A model generated the notes under the pieces. It saw only the letters and a program-made list of their open reading frames with translations. It was not told the origin of the DNA and searched no databases. A DNA stretch of 64,000 nucleotides from an uncultured SAR86 cluster bacterium (lineage in GTDB: Bacteria > Pseudomonadota > Gammaproteobacteria > Magnimaribacterales > D2472): NCBI GenBank assembly GCA_902608115.1, contig CACLMT010000007.1, forward strand, positions 1-64,000, given 5' to 3'. Position 1 is the stretch's first letter. Every line of letters starts with the position of its first letter. Shown piece after piece: positions 56,258 through 64,000 of the stretch. The position numbers and the translations under genes are program-made.

Positions 56258-56884
56258 ATGGCTTTGAAAAAGATATCAGCAACAAAAGATGGAGATTTTT
56301 TTACCAGCAAAAATTCTGGGGGTTTGTTTCTAGGTATTGTTTTCGTACTCTTATTAACAGCTATTTTAGCTTTGATATTATGGATTAGCTCCCTAGCTAA
56401 TGAATCACAAAGTTACACTAAAAGACTTTTAATTCTTGAAGAGCAGTTACAATTAGCAGACTCTACATCAACTGATTTTTTGTCAGATATTAATACGCAA
56501 TTGCAATTTTTTGATAAAGAGATAAGAAAGTTATGGGACCTTAGCAATAAACGTAATAAAGTTAATATTGCTAAGCTCACCGAAGATTTAGCAAAACAAT
56601 CAAGGTTATTAAAAGAGATTGCTGTAACTCAAACTAATGATCAAAAAAATATTAATGCAATTAAATTGCAGACTAAAAAGTTGCAATCTTTAATTTCTGA
56701 ATTATCCAAATCTAATGAGCAAAATATTGAAATAAAAAATAAAATTTTTGAACTAGATAAAAGTATCTTGTTGCTTGAGGAAACGGTTCAGGCATTTGAT
56801 TCATATAGAATGCAAAATAATGAGCTATTGCAGGAACTTCAGCTTCAATTATTAGCTCTCAAAGAACAAAGAGAGCCTAATTAA
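56258..56884 (+). CDS. Membrane-anchored coiled-coil protein
   Basis: The 208-residue protein has a short cytoplasmic N-terminus, one membrane helix (LFLGIVFVLLLTAILALILWI, about residues 24-44) and then a long heptad-rich coiled coil (KRLLILEEQLQLAD to LLQELQLQLLALKEQRE). No enzymatic motif is seen. It would span the inner membrane with the coil in the periplasm. Similar single-helix coiled-coil proteins occur in many gammaproteobacteria without assigned function. It precedes the TonB receptor but has an apparently separate transcript. Confidence 0.7.
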   Translation: MALKKISATKDGDFFTSKNSGGLFLGIVFVLLLTAILALILWISSLANESQSYTKRLLILEEQLQLADSTSTDFLSDINTQLQFFDKEIRKLWDLSNKRNKVNIAKLTEDLAKQSRLLKEIAVTQTNDQKNINAIKLQTKKLQSLISELSKSNEQNIEIKNKIFELDKSILLLEETVQAFDSYRMQNNELLQELQLQLLALKEQREPN

Positions 56885-56967
56885 TCAATTTAAACAAGTC
56901 TTTTGTCAAGGCAAAATTTTTACTTTTTAGTAAAATGTTTGGGGTTTCGTTAAAAAGGAGGTATATT

Positions 56968-57006
56968 TTGCTATACATTCTTCAATTATGGAGGGGGGAA
57001 CCGTGA
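56968..57006 (+). promoter_or_regulatory. 12-codon leader ORF overlapping the TonB receptor start
   Basis: A near-perfect SD (AAAGGAGGT, 56954-56962) is followed six bases later by TTG at 56968, opening a frame of 12 codons (MLYILQLWRGEP) that ends with TGA at 57004-57006. That stop overlaps the GTG start of the receptor at 57003 as GTGA. The SD of the receptor itself (GGAGGGGGG) lies inside the leader. This arrangement would allow translational coupling of receptor synthesis to the leader. Alternatively the strong SD serves a mis-predicted start of the receptor, but the frames differ. Confidence 0.45.
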
Positions 57007-59486
57007 AGAGATTACTAAGTATGTTATTAATAGCAACATTTGTTGCAGTGCCAAACTATTCGTTTGCGCAAAATTCAGAGCTTGTTCTTGAGGAAGTTGT
57101 GGTTACAGCAACCAAGAAAGAAGAAAATGTTCAAGACGTTGCCCAAACCGTTAATGCGGTAACTGGTACAACTTTGGATGATTTTCAAATAAGAGATTTG
57201 AGCGAATTATCTCAGATTGTTTCAGGTGTAGAATTCACTAGAATTGATCCAAGAAGACAGACCATCATTATGCGTGGTCAAAAGATGGATCCAGATGGGG
57301 GTAATGATCAACCAATACAAGGTTATATTGATGAAGTGCCGCTTCGAGCTGGTCCAATGTTTATGCAAATGTTTGATACTGAGCGTGTAGAGATCCTTAA
57401 GGGAGCTCAAGGTACACTCCAGGGCGTTGTTAGTGTTGGCGGTGCATTACATATTCACACTCGTTCTGCTGATGTAGGTAGTGGCGAGCGTAACGGTTAT
57501 GTTAAAACTACATGGGCCGACAATATGACTGCCATCATTGAGGCTGCTAGTGACATTCATCTTTCAGACACTTTGGCATTAAGAATAGCCGGTGTAAAAA
57601 ATAATAATGATGGCAATGAAGTTAGAAATATAAGAAATCGCCAAGATGAAGGTCATGAATACGCATCAGGTCGTTTCTCTCTTTCTTGGGAGCCAACAGA
57701 TAATCTGTCTATTAAATTTAAATATCAAAATATGGAAAGTGATTCTGTTTATCCCCAGCCTGTTGCTGGATCTAATGGAACTCCTTCATATGCTCAAACA
57801 GCTGATGCATATGTAGCTCAGCTTGCATTATACGAGATGCTAGGCTATGCCCCTGCAGGCACAGCAGCCCAGATGACTTTTTTACATAGGCCTACATATG
57901 GAGATATTCCTACTGATGGACTCAAACCTGAAGATGGAGTAGCTTTACACTATCAAAAAGCTAGGCAAGATTTTAGCGTCTCAGTGCATAACCTTATGAT
58001 TGACTATGACATGGGTAGCCATCTTCTTTCTTTAAGACATTCTGGATCTGAGAGTGATTCAATGGGTATTATTGATAGAGATTATGCTGGTGCCTATGTT
58101 TATGGATACCCTCAAGAAGTAAGGACCAATGCCGGTATTGATACTTTTGAAATGCGAATTTCTAATCAAGATAATGACAAGCTTGAATATACCATTGGAT
58201 TTTTCTCTAGAGATTCTGAAACTTATACAGATGCCGATTTAGATCGTTCATTTAGCATTACTGAGGTTGCACCGCATTTATATAAGCCTGCAGTAGGGTT
58301 TACTCATGATACCCCTAATCAAGCTTGTATCGATGCAAGAGCAAATCCAGCTAATTTCGCAACAAGGCAGATTGTCTTAACTTGTATGGGCATTCCCGTA
58401 GATAATCTTACTGAAGCTTATTTTGGAAATTTTAAATACAACATAACTGAAAATACTTATATTCAGGTGGGTATGAGAGAACAAGAGATGGAAGGATTTA
58501 GAGCACAAGCTCTTCACCTTCCATTAACAGCTCTAGTTGGCGCTGCTTCAGGTGGAGGCTTGACCATAGCAAGAATTCCTGTGGCCCAACAGAAATCTTT
58601 TAATGATTCAACCACAGGAAGTTTTAAATTAGGTCATTACCTCAATGATGATGTTTTGATTTACGTTGCTAGAGAAAGTGGCTATAGAGCCCCAAGTTCA
58701 ACAATAACTCCTACCGCTATTCATCCTTCTTTAGTTATTTTCGATGCAGAGGAAAGTGACATGACAGAGTTTGGTTTGAAAGGTACGTTTATGGATGGTA
58801 GGTTAAGGTTCAATGTAGCTTATTATGATTATTCTTTCGATGGCTTTCAGTCTAAATGGGATAATATCACCGCAAGAGAATATACCGCAGCTGGACCAGG
58901 TAATATAACCCAGATTATGGGAGGCTTATTTACGAATAATAATGCTTCAATTGAAGGTATGGATCTTGAGTATGCTTATATCGTTAATGAAAATTTAACA
59001 TTAGGTGGAAGTTATACTTCAACTGATTCAGAGCATGATGCAGGCTCTATTGGGTATGTAAATGATACTTCATATACAGGATATTTAGCAGCTACTGCTG
59101 ATGTTAGTGGTGAGCCTTTGAGCGATGCCGCAGAATCATCTTGGACGTTTTATTTAGATCACACTGTTCCAGCTTATTGGGGTGGTGAGAGATACACTAG
59201 ATACAATCTAAGTTGGAGAGATGAGAGGACAAGCGTTATTAATGCTGATCTTAAAATTAGCGCTCTTTATCTAGCTAATCTTATTGTTGGTTGGAGATCG
59301 TCAGATGGTACATGGGATGCAAGTTTGTTTGTAAAAAATATGACCGATGATGTAGACCTTTCTCACATTCAAGGATACTTCTCAGATTATGCTCTTCCTG
59401 GTGGAAGCAGCTTACCTTCTAAGTTTTATGCAGCAAATACCAATATGGGTAGACAATTGGGAGCACAGCTCATATATAACTTTTAA
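57003..59486 (+). CDS. TonB-dependent outer-membrane receptor
   Basis: The start is best placed at GTG 57003, six or so bases after GGAGGGGGG; ATG 56988 has no SD. The 827-residue protein has a signal peptide (KRLLSMLLIATFVAVPNYSFAQ), TonB-box-like EEVVVTATKKEENVQDV, a plug domain (LSELSQIVSGVEF, IMRGQKMDPDG, RVEILKGAQGTLQGVVSVGG) and a beta-barrel ending in GAQLIYNF with terminal Phe. It imports a large or scarce solute with TonB energy. The ligand is not readable; nearby catabolic genes make a lipid, steroid or polysaccharide product possible. Confidence 0.93.
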   Translation: MKRLLSMLLIATFVAVPNYSFAQNSELVLEEVVVTATKKEENVQDVAQTVNAVTGTTLDDFQIRDLSELSQIVSGVEFTRIDPRRQTIIMRGQKMDPDGGNDQPIQGYIDEVPLRAGPMFMQMFDTERVEILKGAQGTLQGVVSVGGALHIHTRSADVGSGERNGYVKTTWADNMTAIIEAASDIHLSDTLALRIAGVKNNNDGNEVRNIRNRQDEGHEYASGRFSLSWEPTDNLSIKFKYQNMESDSVYPQPVAGSNGTPSYAQTADAYVAQLALYEMLGYAPAGTAAQMTFLHRPTYGDIPTDGLKPEDGVALHYQKARQDFSVSVHNLMIDYDMGSHLLSLRHSGSESDSMGIIDRDYAGAYVYGYPQEVRTNAGIDTFEMRISNQDNDKLEYTIGFFSRDSETYTDADLDRSFSITEVAPHLYKPAVGFTHDTPNQACIDARANPANFATRQIVLTCMGIPVDNLTEAYFGNFKYNITENTYIQVGMREQEMEGFRAQALHLPLTALVGAASGGGLTIARIPVAQQKSFNDSTTGSFKLGHYLNDDVLIYVARESGYRAPSSTITPTAIHPSLVIFDAEESDMTEFGLKGTFMDGRLRFNVAYYDYSFDGFQSKWDNITAREYTAAGPGNITQIMGGLFTNNNASIEGMDLEYAYIVNENLTLGGSYTSTDSEHDAGSIGYVNDTSYTGYLAATADVSGEPLSDAAESSWTFYLDHTVPAYWGGERYTRYNLSWRDERTSVINADLKISALYLANLIVGWRSSDGTWDASLFVKNMTDDVDLSHIQGYFSDYALPGGSSLPSKFYAANTNMGRQLGAQLIYNF

Positions 59487-59512
59487 GAATTTGGTCTAGT
59501 AAGACTTATATT

Positions 59513-59542
59513 AAAACGGCAACTCAGGTTGCCGTTTTTTTT
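59513..59542 (+). terminator. Rho-independent terminator after the TonB receptor
   Basis: AAAACGGCAAC (59513-59523), loop TCAG, GTTGCCGTTTT (59528-59538), then four more T. An 11-base perfect stem followed by a T run is a strong intrinsic terminator. It ends the receptor transcript and lies just ahead of the DUF3604 gene. Confidence 0.93.
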
Positions 59543-59546
59543 AGAG

Positions 59547-61370
59547 ATGGACGTTATGAAGCAGATAATTTTTTTAATAGGCATTATTTTTTTTCATCAG
59601 ATTATAAGTTCAGCTGAAGTTCCAGAATATGAAAATGAAGATAGGGTATCTTGTGAGACTTATGTTAAAAATAAGATGCCTTTATTTGGAGACCTTCATG
59701 TTCACACTGCTCTTTCGTTGGATGCAAATACGCAAGGCACATTAAATACTCCTGATGATGCATACAGGTTTGCCCAAGGACAATCTCTTTATTTACAGCC
59801 TTATAATGAAGATGGAACGAGCCCAAGAATTTCAACATTAAAACGACCCTTAGATTTTGCAGCTGTAACAGATCATGCAGAGCTTTTAGGTGAGGTAAGG
59901 ACGTGTACTGATGCAAATTATTATAAGTACAACAGTTTGAGTTGTAGAATTTATAGAAATTTCCCTAAATTTTCATATTTTTATATGAATACAAAAGCCA
60001 GCTTACGAAAACCTATTGGTTTTTGTGGAGATTCCAGAGAAATTTGTCTAGCGGCAGCACAGAATCCTTGGCATGAAATTATTAAAGCCGCAGAAGATCA
60101 CTACGATAGAAGCAGCAATTGTAAATTTTCTTCATTTATAGGTTATGAGTGGACAGGAGCAGCATACTCTGGCAACAACTTGCATCGGAATATTATCTTT
60201 GATGCTTCAAATGTTCCGAATGAACCAATAAGTTTTTATGAGGCGCCTACCCGCAAGGAATTATGGGATCAATTAGATGCAAGCTGTAAAGATAATTGTG
60301 ATTATGTGGTTATACCCCATAATTCAAATTTAAGTAATGGGTTAATGTTTGAAGAGCCTGATAGTGAGGAGATCTATCTTCTTGGTGCTAAAGAGCCATT
60401 GGTAGAGATTTTTCAACATAAAGGTAGCTCTGAATGTGCACAAGACATTAAAGACCCTTTGTGTGATTTTGAGCAACTTCCTTATAAAGATTTTAGTTCA
60501 AAATTTAGGAATGATTTTTCTTCTATTCCAACTGCAAGTTTTGTTCGAGATACGCTTAATACTGGATTAATTTATCAGGAAAGACGGCAGATTAACCCAT
60601 TTAAATTTGGTTTGATTGCTAGCACTGATACTCATCTTGGTACACCAGGATCAGTCGATGAAGAATCTTTTCAAGGTCATGGAGGCGCAGGTAAATCATT
60701 TCGCTCTTCAATTCCAGAAGGATTACCTGATGATATTGAATTTAATCCAGGAGGGCTTGCTGTTGTGTGGGCCGAAGAAAACAGTAGAACCTCAATTTTT
60801 AATGCTTTAAAGAGGAAAGAAGTTTATGGAACCTCTGGTCCTCGCTTTATAGTCCGTTTCTTTCTTGGAGATCAACTTAATAGACATCTATGTCAAAATC
60901 CAGATGCTATTACCTATGCTTATAAAAATGCTACCCCAATGGGTGGTAGTTTAGATTCTTCGGATTTGTTAGCACCAACGATTTTTATTTCTGCCTCAGT
61001 AGATTCAATGATTAAAGATCAATTTATAGAAAAGCTTCAGGTAATTAAAGGGGTTGTGAGGAATGGAGTATTAGAAACATCTGTAATTGATGTTAAGGAA
61101 ACTGAAAAACCAGCTTCATTAGATTTATCAGATTGTAGTATTAGAGGCAATGGAGTGAAATCGATGTGTGCATTATGGGAAGATCCTGATTTTAATAAAC
61201 AAGACAACGCATACTATTACGTTAGAGTTTTAGCCAATAAAACATGTAGGTGGTCACATGATTTATGCGTTAAAGACCCTAGATTTTGTTCTGCAGAGGG
61301 AGATACTTCCTTTCCCCAATATGTTCAAGAAAGAGCATGGACTTCACCTATCTGGCTTGAGAATAAATAA
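59547..61370 (+). CDS. DUF3604 domain protein, exported
   Basis: The start is ATG 59547 or 59556; an earlier frame opening at 59529 lies inside the terminator. From 59556, MKQIIFLIGIIFFHQIISSAE is a signal peptide. The protein (about 607 residues) has FGDLHVHTALSLDANTQG (PHP-like metal site), AAVTDHAELLGEV, YVVIPHNSNLSNG, LIASTDTHLGTPGSVDEESF and HGGAGKSFRSSIPEG, as in DUF3604. The fold is amidohydrolase/PHP-like with unknown reaction; marine members are common. A hydrolytic role in the periplasm is inferred. Confidence 0.85.
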   Translation: MDVMKQIIFLIGIIFFHQIISSAEVPEYENEDRVSCETYVKNKMPLFGDLHVHTALSLDANTQGTLNTPDDAYRFAQGQSLYLQPYNEDGTSPRISTLKRPLDFAAVTDHAELLGEVRTCTDANYYKYNSLSCRIYRNFPKFSYFYMNTKASLRKPIGFCGDSREICLAAAQNPWHEIIKAAEDHYDRSSNCKFSSFIGYEWTGAAYSGNNLHRNIIFDASNVPNEPISFYEAPTRKELWDQLDASCKDNCDYVVIPHNSNLSNGLMFEEPDSEEIYLLGAKEPLVEIFQHKGSSECAQDIKDPLCDFEQLPYKDFSSKFRNDFSSIPTASFVRDTLNTGLIYQERRQINPFKFGLIASTDTHLGTPGSVDEESFQGHGGAGKSFRSSIPEGLPDDIEFNPGGLAVVWAEENSRTSIFNALKRKEVYGTSGPRFIVRFFLGDQLNRHLCQNPDAITYAYKNATPMGGSLDSSDLLAPTIFISASVDSMIKDQFIEKLQVIKGVVRNGVLETSVIDVKETEKPASLDLSDCSIRGNGVKSMCALWEDPDFNKQDNAYYYVRVLANKTCRWSHDLCVKDPRFCSAEGDTSFPQYVQERAWTSPIWLENK

Positions 61371-61395
61371 TCAGTCTGATATAACCTTTAGAAGT

Positions 61396-61608
61396 ATGAA
61401 TAAATTAGTTCTTCAATTGTTTTTAGTCTTAGCCTTTATTCCGATATTAATTTTTATTGGAGGCCTGATCATTCTTTTAGCACCCTTGTACTGTTCTGGT
61501 CTTGCCATAAATGCTTATAGGTTTGGGAATACTAAAGAATTATATTTTTGGTTGGTCATGGGTGTTGTTGCATTTTTTCTTGCTTTATTTGTTTTAGGGG
61601 TATTGTAA
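61396..61608 (+). CDS. Small membrane protein (70 aa)
   Basis: The ATG at 61396 gives a 70-residue protein with two membrane helices (LVLQLFLVLAFIPILIFIGG and FWLVMGVVAFFLALFVLGVL). A longer frame beginning at 61258 overlaps DUF3604 and is rejected. No motif recognised. It ends one base before the next gene, so both are likely co-transcribed with the DUF3604 gene. Confidence 0.62.
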   Translation: MNKLVLQLFLVLAFIPILIFIGGLIILLAPLYCSGLAINAYRFGNTKELYFWLVMGVVAFFLALFVLGVL

Positions 61609-61995
61609 TTGTTAAAAACTTGTATTTTATTTTCTGCATTATGTTTGTTTGTAATCGGCTGTTATGTAATGTTTAAAACTGACCTTAATGATTTGGGTTT
61701 TATTCCAGCTGTGGCAACTAATGCTGAGACAGCTTCTGAATTTCGTTCATTATTTGCAGGTTCATTTATTGCATATTCCTATCTATTAACTCGTTATGCT
61801 TTTTCATACAACCCTTTGTCTATAGCAACAACTATTGCCTACATCATGGGTTTTATTGCTTTTGGTCGAATAGTTAGTTTTGCCTATGAAGGGGTTACTT
61901 CTTTTGGAGTAATTGTTTTGTTAGGCGAACTCTTTTTAATAGTAGTTTTGATTTTAGCTCATAAAAAAAGGAAGGATGAAATTCAATATTTCTAA
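61609..61995 (+). CDS. DUF4345-like membrane protein
   Basis: The TTG at 61609 starts a 128-residue protein with four hydrophobic helices. The order of an early LFVIGCYVMF helix, an EFRSLFAGSFIAYSYLL segment and a GFIAFGRIVSFAYEG segment fits DUF4345 (the conserved E-F-R-S/x-x-x-G and R-x-x-S blocks). Function unknown. It is coupled to the small membrane gene before it. Confidence 0.66.
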   Translation: MLKTCILFSALCLFVIGCYVMFKTDLNDLGFIPAVATNAETASEFRSLFAGSFIAYSYLLTRYAFSYNPLSIATTIAYIMGFIAFGRIVSFAYEGVTSFGVIVLLGELFLIVVLILAHKKRKDEIQYF

Positions 61996-62061
61996 TTTGA
62001 TTAGTTATTAAGAAAACTTCTTAACATTTATTAATTCTGTAATATAATTCTTTTTCTTTCT

Positions 62062-62146
62062 GGGGATGTGGTGGAACTGGTAGACACGCTAGGCTTAGAA
62101 CCTAGTGCCGCAAGGCGTGGGGGTTCGACTCCCTCCATCCCTACCA
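62062..62146 (+). tRNA. tRNA-Leu (anticodon UAG)
   Basis: This is an 85-base class II tRNA. Acceptor GGGGATG pairs with CATCCCT (first pair G-U), the D arm contains AACTGGTAGACA, and the anticodon stem CTAGG/CCTAG encloses CTTAGAA with anticodon TAG. A variable arm (TGCCGCAAGGCG) and the T loop TTCGACT follow, and CCA is encoded at 62144-62146. It reads CUA (Leu). It lies between the DUF4345 gene and the PQQ dehydrogenase gene. Confidence 0.96.
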
Positions 62147-62186
62147 ATTGATATATATTTTTTTGTAGCTTTGTTATATTAGCTGT

Positions 62187-64000
62187 ATGAAAAATTTACT
62201 TCTATCACCTTTATTTTTAATTCTTCTATTTTCATGCTCTGAAGCTGATTCTTATTTTTCAAGAGTCTTAAATGCTGATTCTGAAGAAGATTCATGGTTG
62301 CTTCATGGACGAACCTATGATGAGTCACGTTTTAGCCCATTAAAAGATATTAATGATTCGAACGTTCAAGATCTTGGTCTTGCATGGTCTTTTGAAACTG
62401 GAACAAATAGGGGTCATGAAACAACGCCTATTGTTGTTGATGGAATAATGTTTATTACTGCGCCTTGGAGCGTGGTTTTTGCATTAGACCCAGTGACAGG
62501 GAAGGAGATTTGGTCTTTTGATCCTCAAGCAGATAAAGCCTGGGCAAGGAATGCATGTTGTGATGTTGTAAATCGCGGAGTTGCTGTTTGGGAAGATCAA
62601 GTAATTGTTGCGACCATTGATGGTCGTTTAATTTCATTAGATAAAAAATCTGGAGAGGTAAACTGGGATATTTTGACCATTGATAAATCAAAGCCTTACA
62701 CAATCACAGGCGCACCTAGAATAATCAATGGCAAAATTATTATTGGTAATGGTGGAGCTGAGTATGGAGTGCGCGGCTATATTTCTGCCTATGACGTTAA
62801 AGATGGATCTATGTTATGGAGATTCTTTACAGTGCCTGGTAATCCTGATGAGCCTTTTGAATCTGAAGCTATGGCACATGCTGCTAAAACTTGGTCTGGT
62901 GGAAAATGGTGGGAAGTAGGAGGAGGCGGAACAGTCTGGGATTCTATGGCCTATGATCCTGAACTAAACCTTCTTTATATAGGAACTGGCAATGGCTCAC
63001 CTTGGAATCGGTATCAGCGCAGTCCTGGAGGAGGAGATAATCTTTATCTTTCATCTATAGTTGCTATCAACCCAGATAATGGAGGATATGTCTGGCATTA
63101 TCAAACAACACCAGGAGATACATGGGATTACACAGCGACTCAACATATGATTTTGGCAGACATTGAAATCAATGGAGAGCTTAGAAAGGTTATTATGCAG
63201 GCACCAAAAAATGGTTTTTTCTATGTAATTGATAGAACGAATGGAGAGTTTATTTCTGCTAAGAATTATGTCCCTATGAGTTGGGCATCTCATGTGGACC
63301 CAAAAACGGGAAGGCCGGTAGAGCTGGATGAAGCAAATCATAAGCTATCACCAGTTTTAACTACACCAGGACCACTCGGAGGTCATAATTGGCATCCTAT
63401 GTCTTATAGCCCTACAACAGGCCTAGTTTACATACCAGCTCAAGAGACTCTATTTATTTTTTCAACCGATACAAATTTTAAATATAATCCTAGAACTTGG
63501 AATACTGCTCAACAAATTGAAATGACATATTTACCAAAAGACCCTGAGGAGCTCGCGATGGTTGATTCAGCTACTGTGGGTTATCTTGTGGCTTGGGATC
63601 CTAAAATACAAAAGGAGGTTTGGAGAGCACAATATCAGAGACCATGGAGTGGTGGAGTGTTATCGACTGATGGTAATCTAGTTTTTCAAGGAACATCAGA
63701 TGGAAGATTTATTTCATATGCAGCAGATAGCGGGGATTTGCTTTGGAGTATGGACACTGGACAGGGAATTGTTGCTCCCCCAATAACCTACAAAATTAAT
63801 GGAGAGCAGTTTGTAGCAATTCAAGTTGGATATGGTGGTGCATATGCTCTATTAGGAGCTTTTGAGCCAGCAAATGAAAATCCAGGGCGTAATGGAAGAA
63901 TGATGGTTTTTAAATTAGGGGGTAAGCAGCTTGAAAAACCTATTAAAACTATTGCGCAATTACATCCGACAATAACAGAGCTTAATCCTGACTCATTGAT
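62187..64000 (+). CDS. PQQ-dependent alcohol dehydrogenase-type protein; 3' end beyond window
   Basis: The frame is open from ATG 62187 to the window end (about 604 codons). It begins with a lipoprotein-like signal (LLLSPLFLILLFSCSEAD, lipobox FSC). PQQ propeller features: SWLLHGRTYDESRFSPL, the vicinal cysteine pair in ARNACCDVVNRG, GNGGAEYGVRGYISAYD, GTGNGSPWN, and catalytic-Asp region GDTWDYTATQHM. Later blades include WSGGVLSTDGNLVFQGTSDG. The family oxidises alcohols or aldehydes in the periplasm using PQQ and Ca2+/lanthanide. A C-terminal heme c domain, if present, would be outside the window. Confidence 0.92.
   Translation, partial: MKNLLLSPLFLILLFSCSEADSYFSRVLNADSEEDSWLLHGRTYDESRFSPLKDINDSNVQDLGLAWSFETGTNRGHETTPIVVDGIMFITAPWSVVFALDPVTGKEIWSFDPQADKAWARNACCDVVNRGVAVWEDQVIVATIDGRLISLDKKSGEVNWDILTIDKSKPYTITGAPRIINGKIIIGNGGAEYGVRGYISAYDVKDGSMLWRFFTVPGNPDEPFESEAMAHAAKTWSGGKWWEVGGGGTVWDSMAYDPELNLLYIGTGNGSPWNRYQRSPGGGDNLYLSSIVAINPDNGGYVWHYQTTPGDTWDYTATQHMILADIEINGELRKVIMQAPKNGFFYVIDRTNGEFISAKNYVPMSWASHVDPKTGRPVELDEANHKLSPVLTTPGPLGGHNWHPMSYSPTTGLVYIPAQETLFIFSTDTNFKYNPRTWNTAQQIEMTYLPKDPEELAMVDSATVGYLVAWDPKIQKEVWRAQYQRPWSGGVLSTDGNLVFQGTSDGRFISYAADSGDLLWSMDTGQGIVAPPITYKINGEQFVAIQVGYGGAYALLGAFEPANENPGRNGRMMVFKLGGKQLEKPIKTIAQLHPTITELNPDSL

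Noticed and set aside
59529-59556. Upstream start for the DUF3604 protein at 59529
   Set aside because: It lies in the stem and T tract of the receptor's terminator and would hide the signal peptide.

Overview
The window is an AT-rich (roughly one third G+C by eye), densely packed bacterial chromosome segment with overlapping genes, frequent TTG/GTG starts and no transposase, integrase, CRISPR array or phage gene that I could find. The smc-zipA-ligA order, full ccmABCDEFGH, mnmC, many acyl-CoA dehydrogenases, a TonB-dependent receptor, a DUF3604 protein and a PQQ alcohol dehydrogenase point to a streamlined marine gammaproteobacterium, most like the SAR86 type. That placement is inference from gene content, not from a marker-gene tree.

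Layout. 1-2.1 kb: small accessory genes on the minus strand (a substrate-binding-like protein cut by the window edge, an 83-residue orphan, an 83-residue repeat protein of the 7(1) septoil-knot type, a GNAT acetyltransferase). 2.2-10.9 kb: housekeeping and metabolic genes (Pif1-like helicase, FAD monooxygenase, alanine/Na+ symporter, phytoene-dehydrogenase-like oxidoreductase, hflX, DUF1330, hotdog thioesterase, MBL hydrolase), plus a broken lipoprotein leader at 7.8 kb. 11.0-31.5 kb: one uninterrupted plus-strand run of 22 genes for aerobic steroid-nucleus degradation. 31.5-36.8 kb: serine hydrolase, tRNA-Arg(CCU), thrS, a MetY-type enzyme and a glycosyltransferase-like protein. 36.8-42.9 kb: cytochrome c maturation. 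43.0-48.5 kb: smc, zipA, ligA and a lysozyme-like lipoprotein. 48.5-56.2 kb: M16C peptidase, lipoprotein, mnmC and a second acyl-CoA dehydrogenase pair. 56.3-64.0 kb: coiled-coil membrane protein, TonB receptor, DUF3604 protein, two small membrane proteins, tRNA-Leu(UAG) and a PQQ dehydrogenase cut by the right edge.

The steroid operon matches the 9,10-seco pathway of actinobacteria and some proteobacteria. A KshA-type Rieske oxygenase would hydroxylate C9. HsaC cleaves the aromatised A ring. HsaD releases the C/D-ring propionate (HIP) and a hydroxyhexadienoate, which HsaE, HsaF and HsaG take to central metabolites. FadD3 activates HIP, and IpdF, IpdE1/E2, IpdC, EchA20, IpdAB and FadA6 open rings D and C and thiolyse the product. 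No KstD, HsaA, HsaB or KshB was recognised here, so these lie elsewhere or are replaced; an LLM-family flavin oxidoreductase in the operon is one candidate replacement. The P450 lacks the CYP125-type heme loop.

The two most unusual items are: (1) a KshA that appears split into a stand-alone Rieske protein (146 aa) and a catalytic subunit (280 aa) that keeps the iron site but has lost the cluster-binding loops; and (2) an SMC protein of 732 residues at the conserved smc-zipA-ligA locus, with both ATPase halves intact but no recognisable hinge and much shortened arms. Also notable are two genes whose only plausible starts are non-canonical (AUU for ipdC, AUA for a lipoprotein leader), and a 12-codon leader ORF overlapping the start of the TonB receptor.
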